Origin: Streptomyces ficellus
GTDB lineage: Bacteria > Actinomycetota > Actinomycetes > Streptomycetales > Streptomycetaceae
Length of the DNA: 55,623 nucleotides
Direction: 5' to 3'
Assembly: GCF_030406405.1 (NCBI RefSeq)
Contig: NZ_JAUEPL010000046.1
Span: 1-55,623, forward strand
Within the stretch, counting starts at the first letter, position 1, and every line of letters starts with the position of its first letter. A program made the translations under genes and the position numbers. The notes under the pieces were generated by a model, which saw only the letters and a program-made list of their open reading frames with translations, did no database searches and had not been told where the DNA came from. Below, piece by piece: positions 23,676 to 30,815 of the stretch.

Positions 23676-24251
23676 TCAGACGTTGACGCCGAAGTCCTGC
23701 GCGATACCGCGCAGGCCGGAGGCGTACCCCTGGCCCACGGCGCGGAACTTCCACTCCGAGCCGTGGCGGTACAGCTCGCCGAAGACCATGGCGGTCTCGG
23801 TCGAGGCGTCCTCGCTGAGGTCGTACCGCGCGATCTCGGTGCCGCCGGCCTGGTTCACCACGCGGATGAACGCGTTGCGGACCTGGCCGAAGGACTGCTG
23901 GCGGTTCTCGGCGTCGTAGATCGACACCGGGAAGACGATCTTGGCGACGTCTGCCGGAACGTTGGCCAGGTCGACCTTGACCTGCTCGTCGTCGCCCTCG
24001 CCCTCACCGGTGAGGTTGTCACCGGTGTGCTCGACCGAGCCGTCGGCGCTCTTCAGGTTGTTGAAGAACACGAAGTCCTGGTCGTTGCGGACCTTGCCCT
24101 CGGCGTTGACCAGAATGGCGCTGGCGTCGAGGTCGAAGTCTGTACCGGTGGTGGTGCGGACGTCCCAGCCCAGACCGACGGTGACTGCCGTCAGGCCCGG
24201 GGCCTCCTTGGTCAGCGAGACGTTGCCGCCCTTGCTGAGGCTGACTCCCAC
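23676..24251 (-). CDS. TerD family calcium-binding stress protein (copy 2)
   Basis: I choose GTG 24251, placed 5 nt after GGAGGGA; ATG 24263 is in frame but would put the ribosome site inside the gene. The 191-residue protein reads MGVSLSKGGNVSLTKEAPGL, then FDLDASAILVNAEGKVRNDQ, FVFFNNLKSADGSVEHTGDN, LTGEGEGDDEQVKVDLANVP and SEWKFRAVGQGYASGLRGIA. All TerD calcium ligands appear present. It matches the canonical Streptomyces TerD more closely than copy 1, which has several changes (extra Cys residues, CEHTGDN). It is likely monocistronic. Confidence 0.94.
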   Translation of the reverse strand: MGVSLSKGGNVSLTKEAPGLTAVTVGLGWDVRTTTGTDFDLDASAILVNAEGKVRNDQDFVFFNNLKSADGSVEHTGDNLTGEGEGDDEQVKVDLANVPADVAKIVFPVSIYDAENRQQSFGQVRNAFIRVVNQAGGTEIARYDLSEDASTETAMVFGELYRHGSEWKFRAVGQGYASGLRGIAQDFGVNV

Positions 24252-24363
24252 GAGTCCCTCCATTGGTTTCCAGGGGCAGCGCCCCCGTCGTGCGTTGGCA
24301 TCGGATCAACGACTGGATCCTAGTAACCGGTTCCCGTCGTGAGCAGGCAGTTGCGCCGAAGAA

Positions 24364-24876
24364 TCAGAGGGTGTCGAGCGCCTTGACGTAGTCGTTCAGG
24401 TCACGGGCGTCCGGCAGGTCGTTGACGACGCTCCAGCGGACGACGCCCTCCTTGTCGATGATGAAGGTGCCGCGCACCGCGCAGCCCTTCTCCTCGTCGA
24501 AGACGCCGTACGCGCGCGAGACCTCGCCGTGCGGCCAGAAGTCCGACAGCAGCGGGTACTCCAGGCTCTCCTGCTCGGCGAAGACGCGCAGGGTGTGGAT
24601 GGAGTCGTTGGAGACGGCGAGCAGCTGGGTGTCGTCGTTGACGAACGTCGGCAGCTCGTCACGCAGAGCGCACAGCTCACCGGTGCACACGCCGGTGAAG
24701 GCGAAGGGGTAGAAGAGGAGCACCACGTTCTTCTCACCGCGGAAGTCCGCGAGCGAGACGGTGCGCCCGTGGTTGTCCTTCAGCGCGAAGTCCGGAGCCT
24801 TGGTGCCGACCTGGACCACCTGGGTCGCCTGGGTCGCCTCGGTCGCGGCGGTTCCCTCGATCGCGTCGATCGCCAT
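24364..24876 (-). CDS. AhpE-type peroxiredoxin
   Basis: The 170-residue protein starts at ATG 24876. After an unusual N-terminal extension rich in Ala/Thr (IEGTAATEATQATQVVQVG) comes the thioredoxin fold: APDFALKDNHGRTVSLADF, then LLFYPFAFTGVCTGELCALR with the peroxidatic Cys at 64 and another Cys at 69, and the RGTFIIDKEGVVRW block. It reduces peroxides using a mycothiol- or mycoredoxin-type partner, as shown for AhpE of Mycobacterium tuberculosis (Rv2238c). That gene also lies near DUF3052 and aceE genes, as here. The Ala/Thr repeats look like a local expansion. Confidence 0.92.
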   Translation of the reverse strand: MAIDAIEGTAATEATQATQVVQVGTKAPDFALKDNHGRTVSLADFRGEKNVVLLFYPFAFTGVCTGELCALRDELPTFVNDDTQLLAVSNDSIHTLRVFAEQESLEYPLLSDFWPHGEVSRAYGVFDEEKGCAVRGTFIIDKEGVVRWSVVNDLPDARDLNDYVKALDTL

Positions 24877-24929
24877 GAAAAAGCCATCCCTTCCGTGGAT
24901 CTCCTGGGCCGGCCCCCACCCTACGCACA

Positions 24930-24961
24930 GGGCCCCCGCCGACAGCTGTCGGCGGGGGCCC
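24930..24961 (-). terminator. Perfect hairpin terminator after the DUF3052 gene
   Basis: GGGCCCCCGCCGACAG and its exact complement CTGTCGGCGGGGGCCC form a 16-bp stem just after the minus-strand DUF3052 stop. It separates that gene from the peroxiredoxin gene. Confidence 0.85.
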
Positions 24962-24978
24962 CGGTGGCTGCGGAAGGC

Positions 24979-25410
24979 TCAGCGCTTGCCGGGCTTGGGC
25001 GTGGCCAGCCGGCTGCCGGTCCAGTCCTTGCCCGCGTTGATGCTCCGGGTCTGGGAGAGGCCGGCGGTCTGGGCGGCCTCGTTGATTTCGCTGGGCTCGA
25101 TGTAGCCCTCACGGCCCGTCTTGGGCGTCATGAGCCAGATCTGCCCGCCTTCCTCGATCAGACCGATGGCGTCGACCAGCGCGTCCGTGAGGTCGCCGTC
25201 CTCGTCGCGGAACCACAGCAGTACGACGTCGGCGACGTCGTCGTAGTCCTCGTCGACGAGCTCCTGGCCAATGACGGCCTCGATGCCTTCACGGAGCTCC
25301 TGCTCGACGTCGTCGTCGTAGCCGATCTCCTGGACCACCTGTCCGGGCTCGAACCCCAGCTTTGCCGCCGGGTTGGTCCGCTCCTCCGCGTGGTCCGCGG
25401 TCGCGCTCAC
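24979..25410 (-). CDS. DUF3052 domain protein
   Basis: GTG 25410 follows AGGAGG at ideal spacing. The 143-residue acidic protein begins MSATADHAEERTNPAAKLGF, with the family blocks LGFEPGQVVQEIGYDDDVEQ, LLWFRDEDGDLTDALVDAI, EEGGQIWLMTPKTGREGYIE and PSEINEAAQTAGLSQTRS. DUF3052 proteins are actinobacterial, of unknown function, and sit beside aceE (as Rv2239c does in M. tuberculosis). It is divergent from aceE here, sharing a 474-bp control region, so a link to pyruvate or acetyl-CoA metabolism is plausible but unproven. Confidence 0.92.
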   Translation of the reverse strand: MSATADHAEERTNPAAKLGFEPGQVVQEIGYDDDVEQELREGIEAVIGQELVDEDYDDVADVVLLWFRDEDGDLTDALVDAIGLIEEGGQIWLMTPKTGREGYIEPSEINEAAQTAGLSQTRSINAGKDWTGSRLATPKPGKR

Positions 25411-25884
25411 GGCTTGCCTCCTGATCGTGTTTGTAAAGTGCTTCGGCCGCGCGCGTACGCGTGGCATTGGGCGTAGTCCACACGTGCTGGGCGGATCGCG
25501 CAAGTACCCGGCGATCGAGACCGCCGAAACGGTGACTTTTGGGGCCGTCTCGCCGCAACTCCAGGCAGCTTCCCGCCCACGCCCGCGATCCACACCACGG
25601 CTCTTGACCCACTTTATGCGTTTCTACTCCTTCCGTGCGCCCGGAGGGTGCGCACGGCCGTGCGGAACACCTGGCCGGATCGGGCGTAAAGTTGCGATTT
25701 GGCCCGCCCCGCCCGACCGGGGCCCGCACCCCCCGACCCGGGTCCCCACCTGGGCCGGAACAGGGCGACCCGCAAGGGTTACCCCTCGGTAAAGATGACG
25801 TTTGCGTCCCACGGGGTACACGATGGTGGTGGCGCGACCGTACAGCCGACATCCCCGTAGGCTCCACCGAACAGAAGGAACAGC
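25411..25884. other. Divergent control region between DUF3052 and aceE genes
   Basis: No gene is seen in this region. TAGGCT at 25858-25863 is a credible -10 for aceE, giving a leader of about 15 nt that contains the GAAGGAA ribosome site. AT-rich patches at 25604-25632 and 25687-25700 stand out against the GC-rich background and may be regulator sites. A TTTACAAAC patch just upstream of the DUF3052 gene could hold its -10. Confidence 0.45.
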
Positions 25885-28617
25885 GTGGCTTCCGGATCCG
25901 ATCGCAACCCGATCATCATTGGCGGCCTTCCCAGCCAGGTCCCGGATTTCGATCCCGAAGAGACCCAGGAATGGCTTGACTCCCTCGACGCCGCGATCGA
26001 CGAGCGCGGCCGCGAGCGAGCCCGCTACCTGATGCTCCGCCTGATCGAGCGGGCCCGCGAGAAGCGCGTGGCCGTGCCCGAGATGCGCAGCACGGACTAC
26101 GTGAACACCATCGCCACCAAGGACGAGCCGTTCTTCCCCGGCAACGAGGAGATCGAACGCAAGGTCCTCAACGCCACCCGCTGGAACGCCGCCGTGATGG
26201 TGTCGCGCGCCCAGCGTCCCGGGATCGGCGTCGGCGGCCACATCGCCACGTTCGCCTCTTCGGCGTCGCTCTACGACGTGGGCTTCAACCACTTCTTCCG
26301 CGGCAAGGACGAGGGCGACGGCGGCGACCAGATCTTCTTCCAGGGCCACGCCTCCCCCGGCGTCTACGCGCGCGCGTTCCTGCTGGACCGGCTGACCGAA
26401 CAGCAGCTGGACGGCTTCCGTCAGGAGAAGTCGAAGTTCCCCAACGGGCTGTCCTCCTATCCGCACCCGCGGCTGATGCCGGACTTCTGGGAGTTCCCGA
26501 CCGTCTCCATGGGCCTCGGCCCGATCGGCGCGATCTACCAGGCGCGCATGAACCGCTACATGGAGGCGCGCGGCATCGCCGACACCTCCATGTCGCACGT
26601 GTGGGCGTTCCTCGGCGACGGCGAGATGGACGAGCCGGAGTCGCTCGGCCAGCTGTCGATCGCGGCGCGCGAAGGTCTCGACAACCTCACGTTCGTCGTC
26701 AACTGCAACCTCCAGCGGCTCGACGGCCCGGTGCGCGGCAACGGCAAGATCATCCAGGAGCTGGAGTCGCAGTTCCGCGGCGCCGGCTGGAACGTGATCA
26801 AGCTGGTGTGGGACCGCTCCTGGGACCCGCTGCTGGCACAGGACCGCGACGGCGTGCTGGTCAACAAGCTGAACACCACGCCGGACGGACAGTTCCAGAC
26901 GTACGCCACCGAGACCGGTGCGTACATCCGCGAGCACTTCTTCGGTGACGACCACCGGCTGCGCGCGATGGTCGAGAACATGACCGACCACCAGATCCTG
27001 ATGCTGGGCCGCGGCGGTCACGACCACCGCAAGATCTACGCGGCGTACAAGGCGGCCGTCGAGCACAAGGGCCAGCCGACCGTGATCCTTGCGCAGACGG
27101 TCAAGGGCTGGACGCTCGGCCCGAACTTCGAGGGCCGCAACGCCACCCACCAGATGAAGAAGCTGACGGTCGACGACCTGAAGCGCTTCCGCGACCGGCT
27201 GCACCTGCCGATCTCCGACAAGGAGCTGGAGTCCGGCCTGCCGCCGTACTACCACCCCGGGCCGGACTCGGAGGAGATCCAGTACATGCACGACCGCCGC
27301 AAGGCGCTGGGCGGGTACGTCCCGACCCGGGTCGTGCGGGCGAAGCCGCTGACGCTGCCGGAGGACAAGACGTACGCGGCGGTCAAGAAGGGCTCCGGGC
27401 AGCAGTCGATCGCCACGACGATGGCGTTCGTGCGGCTGCTGAAGGACCTGATGCGGGACAAGGAGATCGGCCGGCGGTTCGTGCTGATCGCGCCCGACGA
27501 GTACCGCACTTTCGGTATGGACTCGTTCTTCCCGAGCGCCAAGATCTACAACCCGCTGGGGCAGCAGTACGAGGCGGTCGACCGTGAGCTGCTGCTCGCC
27601 TACAAGGAGTCGCCGACCGGGCAGATGCTGCACGACGGCATCTCGGAGGCGGGCTGCACGGCGTCGCTGATCGCGGCCGGCTCGGCGTACGCGACGCATG
27701 GCGAGCCGCTGATCCCGGTCTACGTCTTCTACTCGATGTTCGGTTTCCAGCGGACCGGCGACCAGTTCTGGCAGATGGCCGACCAGCTGGCGCGCGGTTT
27801 CGTGTTGGGCGCGACCGCGGGGCGTACGACCCTGACCGGTGAGGGGTTGCAGCACGCGGACGGGCACTCCCAGCTGCTCGCGTCGACGAACCCGGCCTGT
27901 GTCGCGTACGACCCGGCGTTCGGCTACGAGATCGCGCACATCGTCAAGGACGGCCTGCGCCGGATGTACGGGCCGGACAGCGAGGACGTCTTCTACTACC
28001 TGACCGTCTACAACGAGCCGATCCAGCACCCGGCCGAGCCGGCGGACGTGGACGTGGAGGGCATCCTCAAGGGCCTGTACCGCTTCAAGAGCGGTGAGGC
28101 CGGGGCGATCCCGGCGCAGATCATGGCGTCCGGTGTCGCGGTGCCCTGGGCGGTGGAGGCGCAGCGGATCCTCGCCGAGGAGTGGAACGTACGGGCCGAC
28201 GTGTGGTCGGCGACGTCGTGGAACGAGCTGCGCCGTGACGCCGTCGCGGTGGACGAGCACAACCTCCTCCACCCGGAGGAGGAGCAGCGCGTCCCGTATG
28301 TGACGCGGAAGCTGTCCGCCTCGGAGGGTCCCTTCGTGGCCGTCTCCGACTGGATGCGCTCGGTTCCGGACCAGATCGCGCGCTGGGTGCCGGGTACGTA
28401 CTCCTCGCTGGGCGCGGACGGCTTCGGCTTCGCGGACACGCGGGGCGCTGCGCGGCGGTACTTCCACATCGACGCGCAGTCGATCGTGCTGGCCGTGCTG
28501 AGGGAGCTGGCCCAGGACGGCAAGGTGGACCGCTCGGTGCTGAAGCAGGCCATCGACCGGTACCAGCTGCTGGACGTCAAGGCTGCCGACCCGGGCGCGG
28601 CGGGCGGCGACGCGTAA
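25885..28617 (+). CDS. aceE: Pyruvate dehydrogenase E1 component, homodimeric type
   Basis: GTG 25885 (GAAGGAACAGC upstream) starts a 910-residue protein, the usual length of homodimeric AceE. Family blocks are seen throughout: DPEETQEWLDSLDAAIDERG, GVGGHIATFASSASLYDVGF, the thiamine-diphosphate motif GDGEMDEPE at about 246 through the NCNLQRLDGPVRGNGKI block, YKAAVEHKGQPTVILAQTVK, YYHPGPDSEEIQYMHDRRKA, and the C-terminal transketolase domain ending near EVD/AVDEHNLLHPEE. It decarboxylates pyruvate and passes the acetyl group to a lipoyl E2, supplying acetyl-CoA. Actinobacteria use this type within a mixed PDH/ODH complex. E2/E3 genes are not nearby. Confidence 0.97.
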   Translation: MASGSDRNPIIIGGLPSQVPDFDPEETQEWLDSLDAAIDERGRERARYLMLRLIERAREKRVAVPEMRSTDYVNTIATKDEPFFPGNEEIERKVLNATRWNAAVMVSRAQRPGIGVGGHIATFASSASLYDVGFNHFFRGKDEGDGGDQIFFQGHASPGVYARAFLLDRLTEQQLDGFRQEKSKFPNGLSSYPHPRLMPDFWEFPTVSMGLGPIGAIYQARMNRYMEARGIADTSMSHVWAFLGDGEMDEPESLGQLSIAAREGLDNLTFVVNCNLQRLDGPVRGNGKIIQELESQFRGAGWNVIKLVWDRSWDPLLAQDRDGVLVNKLNTTPDGQFQTYATETGAYIREHFFGDDHRLRAMVENMTDHQILMLGRGGHDHRKIYAAYKAAVEHKGQPTVILAQTVKGWTLGPNFEGRNATHQMKKLTVDDLKRFRDRLHLPISDKELESGLPPYYHPGPDSEEIQYMHDRRKALGGYVPTRVVRAKPLTLPEDKTYAAVKKGSGQQSIATTMAFVRLLKDLMRDKEIGRRFVLIAPDEYRTFGMDSFFPSAKIYNPLGQQYEAVDRELLLAYKESPTGQMLHDGISEAGCTASLIAAGSAYATHGEPLIPVYVFYSMFGFQRTGDQFWQMADQLARGFVLGATAGRTTLTGEGLQHADGHSQLLASTNPACVAYDPAFGYEIAHIVKDGLRRMYGPDSEDVFYYLTVYNEPIQHPAEPADVDVEGILKGLYRFKSGEAGAIPAQIMASGVAVPWAVEAQRILAEEWNVRADVWSATSWNELRRDAVAVDEHNLLHPEEEQRVPYVTRKLSASEGPFVAVSDWMRSVPDQIARWVPGTYSSLGADGFGFADTRGAARRYFHIDAQSIVLAVLRELAQDGKVDRSVLKQAIDRYQLLDVKAADPGAAGGDA

Positions 28618-28657
28618 GCGTCAGGCGTAGGCGTCAGGCGCAAGCGTCAGGCGTAAG
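28612..28657. repeat. 13-bp tandem repeat straddling the aceE stop codon
   Basis: GCGTAAGCGTCAG, GCGTAGGCGTCAG and GCGCAAGCGTCAG are three direct 13-bp copies followed by a partial fourth. The first copy includes the aceE TAA. Confidence 0.7.
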
Positions 28658-28694
28658 CCGGGACGCGTAGCGGCTGACGGTCGTGCGGTCGTGA

Positions 28695-28724
28695 GGGCGG
28701 TGGGGCCTGGTGGTCCCGCCGCCC
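28695..28724 (+). terminator. Hairpin terminator after aceE
   Basis: GGGCGGTGGGGCC and GGTCCCGCCGCCC form a 13-bp stem with two imperfect pairs and a TGGT loop, followed by TTTC. It lies about 80 bp after the aceE stop. Confidence 0.65.
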
Positions 28725-28736
28725 TTTCGCGTTCCT

Positions 28737-28742
28737 TACGAT
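28737..28742 (+). promoter_or_regulatory. -10 box of leaderless ion-channel transcript
   Basis: TACGAT is followed by 7 nt and ATG 28750. It overlaps an upstream ATG (28741), which therefore cannot be the start of a transcript from this promoter. That argues for ATG 28750. Confidence 0.6.
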
Positions 28743-28749
28743 GCCCGGC

Positions 28750-29514
28750 ATGACGGAATCCACCTCGCAGCACCGCTGGGAACAGCGTGCCCAGGCGCCG
28801 CTGCTGGCGCTCGCGGTCGCCTTCGGCGTCGCGTACGCCGTGCCGATAGTGGCGCCCGACGCCGACCACTGGGTGCACGCGGTGTGCACGGCGGTGGAGT
28901 GGACCGTGTGGGGAGCCTTCGCCCTCGACTACGTGGTACGGCTGGCACTGGCCCCCTCGCGACGGCTGTTCGTGCGCAGCCATCCGCTGGACCTGGTGGC
29001 GGTGGTGCTGCCGCTGGTCCAGCCGCTGCGGTTGCTGCGGCTGGTCTCGACCCTGCTGCTGGTGGGGCGGCGGGCCCGGATGGCGTCGCAGATCACGCTC
29101 ACGACGTATGTGGCCGGGTCGGTGGCGGGCCTGCTGATGTTCGGCTCGCTGGCCGTGCTGCATGTGGAGCGGGACGCGCCGGACGGGAACATCAAGACGC
29201 TGGGTGACGCGGTGTGGTGGTCGTTCACGACGATGACGACCGTGGGGTACGGGGACCACGCGCCGACGACCGGGCTCGGGCGGCTGCTGGCCGTGGGCCT
29301 GATGCTGTCGGGCATCGCGCTGCTGGGTGTGGTGACGGCGAACATCGCGGCGTGGTTCATCTCCCGCTTCGAGCGGGACGACAAGGAGGAGCGCCGCCAG
29401 ACCGCGCTCCTGGAAGCGCTGACCGAGGAGGTCAGGCAGCTCCGGGCGGAGGTCGTGCGGCTCTCGGGCAACGCCCCGGCGGTGCCGGCACAGACCACCG
29501 CGGAGCGAACCTGA
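28750..29514 (+). CDS. Voltage-gated-type potassium channel protein
   Basis: ATG 28750 (leaderless) begins MTESTSQHRWEQRAQAPLLA. The 254-residue protein has an S1-S4-like set of helices with an Arg-bearing segment (PLRLLRLVSTLLLVGRRARM, about 90-110). The pore follows, with the selectivity filter TTMTTVGYGD (about 161-168), a pore-lining last helix (GLMLSGIALLGVVTANIAAW) and a C-terminal coiled coil (LLEALTEEVRQLRAEVVRLS) that probably assembles the tetramer. This is the full Kv-like layout of bacterial channels such as KvAP. Regulation other than by voltage cannot be told. Confidence 0.92.
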   Translation: MTESTSQHRWEQRAQAPLLALAVAFGVAYAVPIVAPDADHWVHAVCTAVEWTVWGAFALDYVVRLALAPSRRLFVRSHPLDLVAVVLPLVQPLRLLRLVSTLLLVGRRARMASQITLTTYVAGSVAGLLMFGSLAVLHVERDAPDGNIKTLGDAVWWSFTTMTTVGYGDHAPTTGLGRLLAVGLMLSGIALLGVVTANIAAWFISRFERDDKEERRQTALLEALTEEVRQLRAEVVRLSGNAPAVPAQTTAERT

Positions 29515-29877
29515 ACCCCTGCTGGGTCCGCCGGGCCGGCCGGGCCGGCTGGGCCTGCCGCACTGCGGGAGCTGCCGGGCCGGCCGGACCCAGCGGACAT
29601 TCCGACCTACCGGGCTGCCGGACCTGCCGGGCCAACTGGACCTGCGGACATGCCGGGCTGCGGAAGCTGCCGGGCCCGCCGGGCCGGCTGGACCCGCGGA
29701 CATGACGGGCTTCCGGACCTGCCGGGCTGCGGGACCTGCCGACCCACCGAGCTGCGGGACCTGCGGGAGCTGCCGGACCTGCCGGGCCAACTGGGCCTGC
29801 GGACATGACGGGCTACGGGGCTCCCCGGACCTGCCGGGCCTCACACGCTGCCCGGCCTGCCGGGCCGGCGGCCGCTG
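29515..29877. repeat. Degenerate CTGCCGGGCC/CTGCGGGACC intergenic array
   Basis: The whole spacer is variants of short units such as CTGCCGGACCTGCCGGGC, CTGCGGGAGCTGCCGG and GACATGACGGGCTTCCGG, with approximate 9-12-bp period and larger duplicated blocks (29701-29760 resembles 29761-29830). Both strands read as Gly/Pro/Ala/Arg/Cys strings with no start signals, so no gene is called. Confidence 0.75.
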
Positions 29878-30186
29878 TCAGAACAGGCCGTTGCCCGGGG
29901 TGCCGGCGCCGGCCGCCCATATCAGGGCCAGCACGGTGTCGATCGCCCCGAGAACGAAGGCGACCAGCGCCGGGACGTGATCGGACGCCCAGCGCCGGCC
30001 CATGCCGAGCCAGCCGCAGACGATCGCCACCGGGCCGAGGATGATGCCCAGTACGAAGAAGCCGGCGACCGCGCAGACCAGCCCAACGATCCCGAGCGTC
30101 GCGCGATCCGGCCCGGTCCGCGACCACATCCGGCCGCGTGAGCGGGGGTTCCTGCGCGAACGCGAGGTGTACCCGAAACCGTTCAT
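29878..30186 (-). CDS. Small DUF4190-like membrane protein
   Basis: The 102-residue protein starts at ATG 30186 with a basic, Ser/Arg-rich N-terminus (MNGFGYTSRSRRNPRSRGRM). Two helices follow (ATLGIVGLVCAVAGFFVLGI and VPALVAFVLGAIDTVLALIW) around a GPVAIVCGWLGMGRRWA loop. The helix-loop-helix with ILGPVAIVCGWLG is typical of DUF4190 proteins. The function is unknown. The I36 inhibitor gene lies 19 bp upstream on the same strand, so they may be co-transcribed. Confidence 0.7.
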   Translation of the reverse strand: MNGFGYTSRSRRNPRSRGRMWSRTGPDRATLGIVGLVCAVAGFFVLGIILGPVAIVCGWLGMGRRWASDHVPALVAFVLGAIDTVLALIWAAGAGTPGNGLF

Positions 30187-30205
30187 GGCGTGCGGGTGCC
30201 CTGGT

Positions 30206-30646
30206 TCAGTTCTCCCACACCTTGAAGGCCCGTACTTGATAGGGGGATTGGGGCACCCAGGTGCCGCCGCCCGGATACGTCTCGAACTCGCCGGTCTCGG
30301 CGCACTCGGCGGACTGGTAGGTGGTGACGGGCCGTCCGGTGCGGTTGGCGAGGGCGGCGGCGGTGGTCCCCGCGGGGAGGGGGACGCACGCCTCGATGTC
30401 GACGCCGGTCAACTCATGCGCGTGCCGGGCCCCCTTGAAGCCCTCCTTGGCCCACAGGCACAACTGCCCGGTGTCACACGGTCCGAGGCGGGGCGACGCG
30501 GCGGCCACACGCGCGGCGCTCCCGGTCGCGGCGCTCCCGGTCGCCGCAGCCACAGGCGCGGCGCCCACCGGAACGGCACCCGTGAGCGTGGCGGCGAGCG
30601 CCGTGGCGGTGAGCGCGGCGGTGGTCAGGGCAGTCGTGGAACGCAT
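30206..30646 (-). CDS. Secreted peptidase inhibitor, family I36
   Basis: The 146-residue protein starts at ATG 30646 with a signal peptide (MRSTTALTTAALTATALAAT, cleaved after about GAAPVAAA). An Ala/Thr/Ser spacer follows. The mature domain has the I36 features: PCDTGQLCLWAKEGFKGARH (Cys pair and CLW), ALANRTGRPVTTYQSAECAE, and an ending in VRAFKVWEN. The family is named for SMI, a metalloproteinase inhibitor of Streptomyces nigrescens, though many members are of untested activity. Four Cys residues fit two disulphides. Confidence 0.85.
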   Translation of the reverse strand: MRSTTALTTAALTATALAATLTGAVPVGAAPVAAATGSAATGSAARVAAASPRLGPCDTGQLCLWAKEGFKGARHAHELTGVDIEACVPLPAGTTAAALANRTGRPVTTYQSAECAETGEFETYPGGGTWVPQSPYQVRAFKVWEN

Positions 30647-30760
30647 GGGAACCCCCGTGTGTCGTAAAGATCACTTGCCCCCATCGTGACGCTGAGTGAC
30701 CGCTCTGGGGAAGGGTTCCCGGGCCGGTCCACCCGTACGAGTGACCGACCGACACGCGTC

Positions 30761-30796
30761 GGGCCCCGGCAGCGCATCGCATGGCTGCCGGGGCCC
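30761..30796 (-). terminator. Hairpin terminator after the EmrB-type exporter gene
   Basis: GGGCCCCGGCAGC and GCTGCCGGGGCCC form a perfect 13-bp stem with a 10-nt loop, 20 bp past the minus-strand exporter stop. It also shields the I36 gene from read-through. Confidence 0.75.
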
Positions 30797-30815
30797 GAGG
30801 GAACTGCCAGGAACG

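Noticed and set aside
25624..28467. A minus-strand open frame of more than 900 codons opposite aceE
   Set aside because: It is the antisense shadow of high-GC3 coding sequence. It is rich in Arg, Val, His and Gln with no family motif, and the sense strand is clearly aceE.
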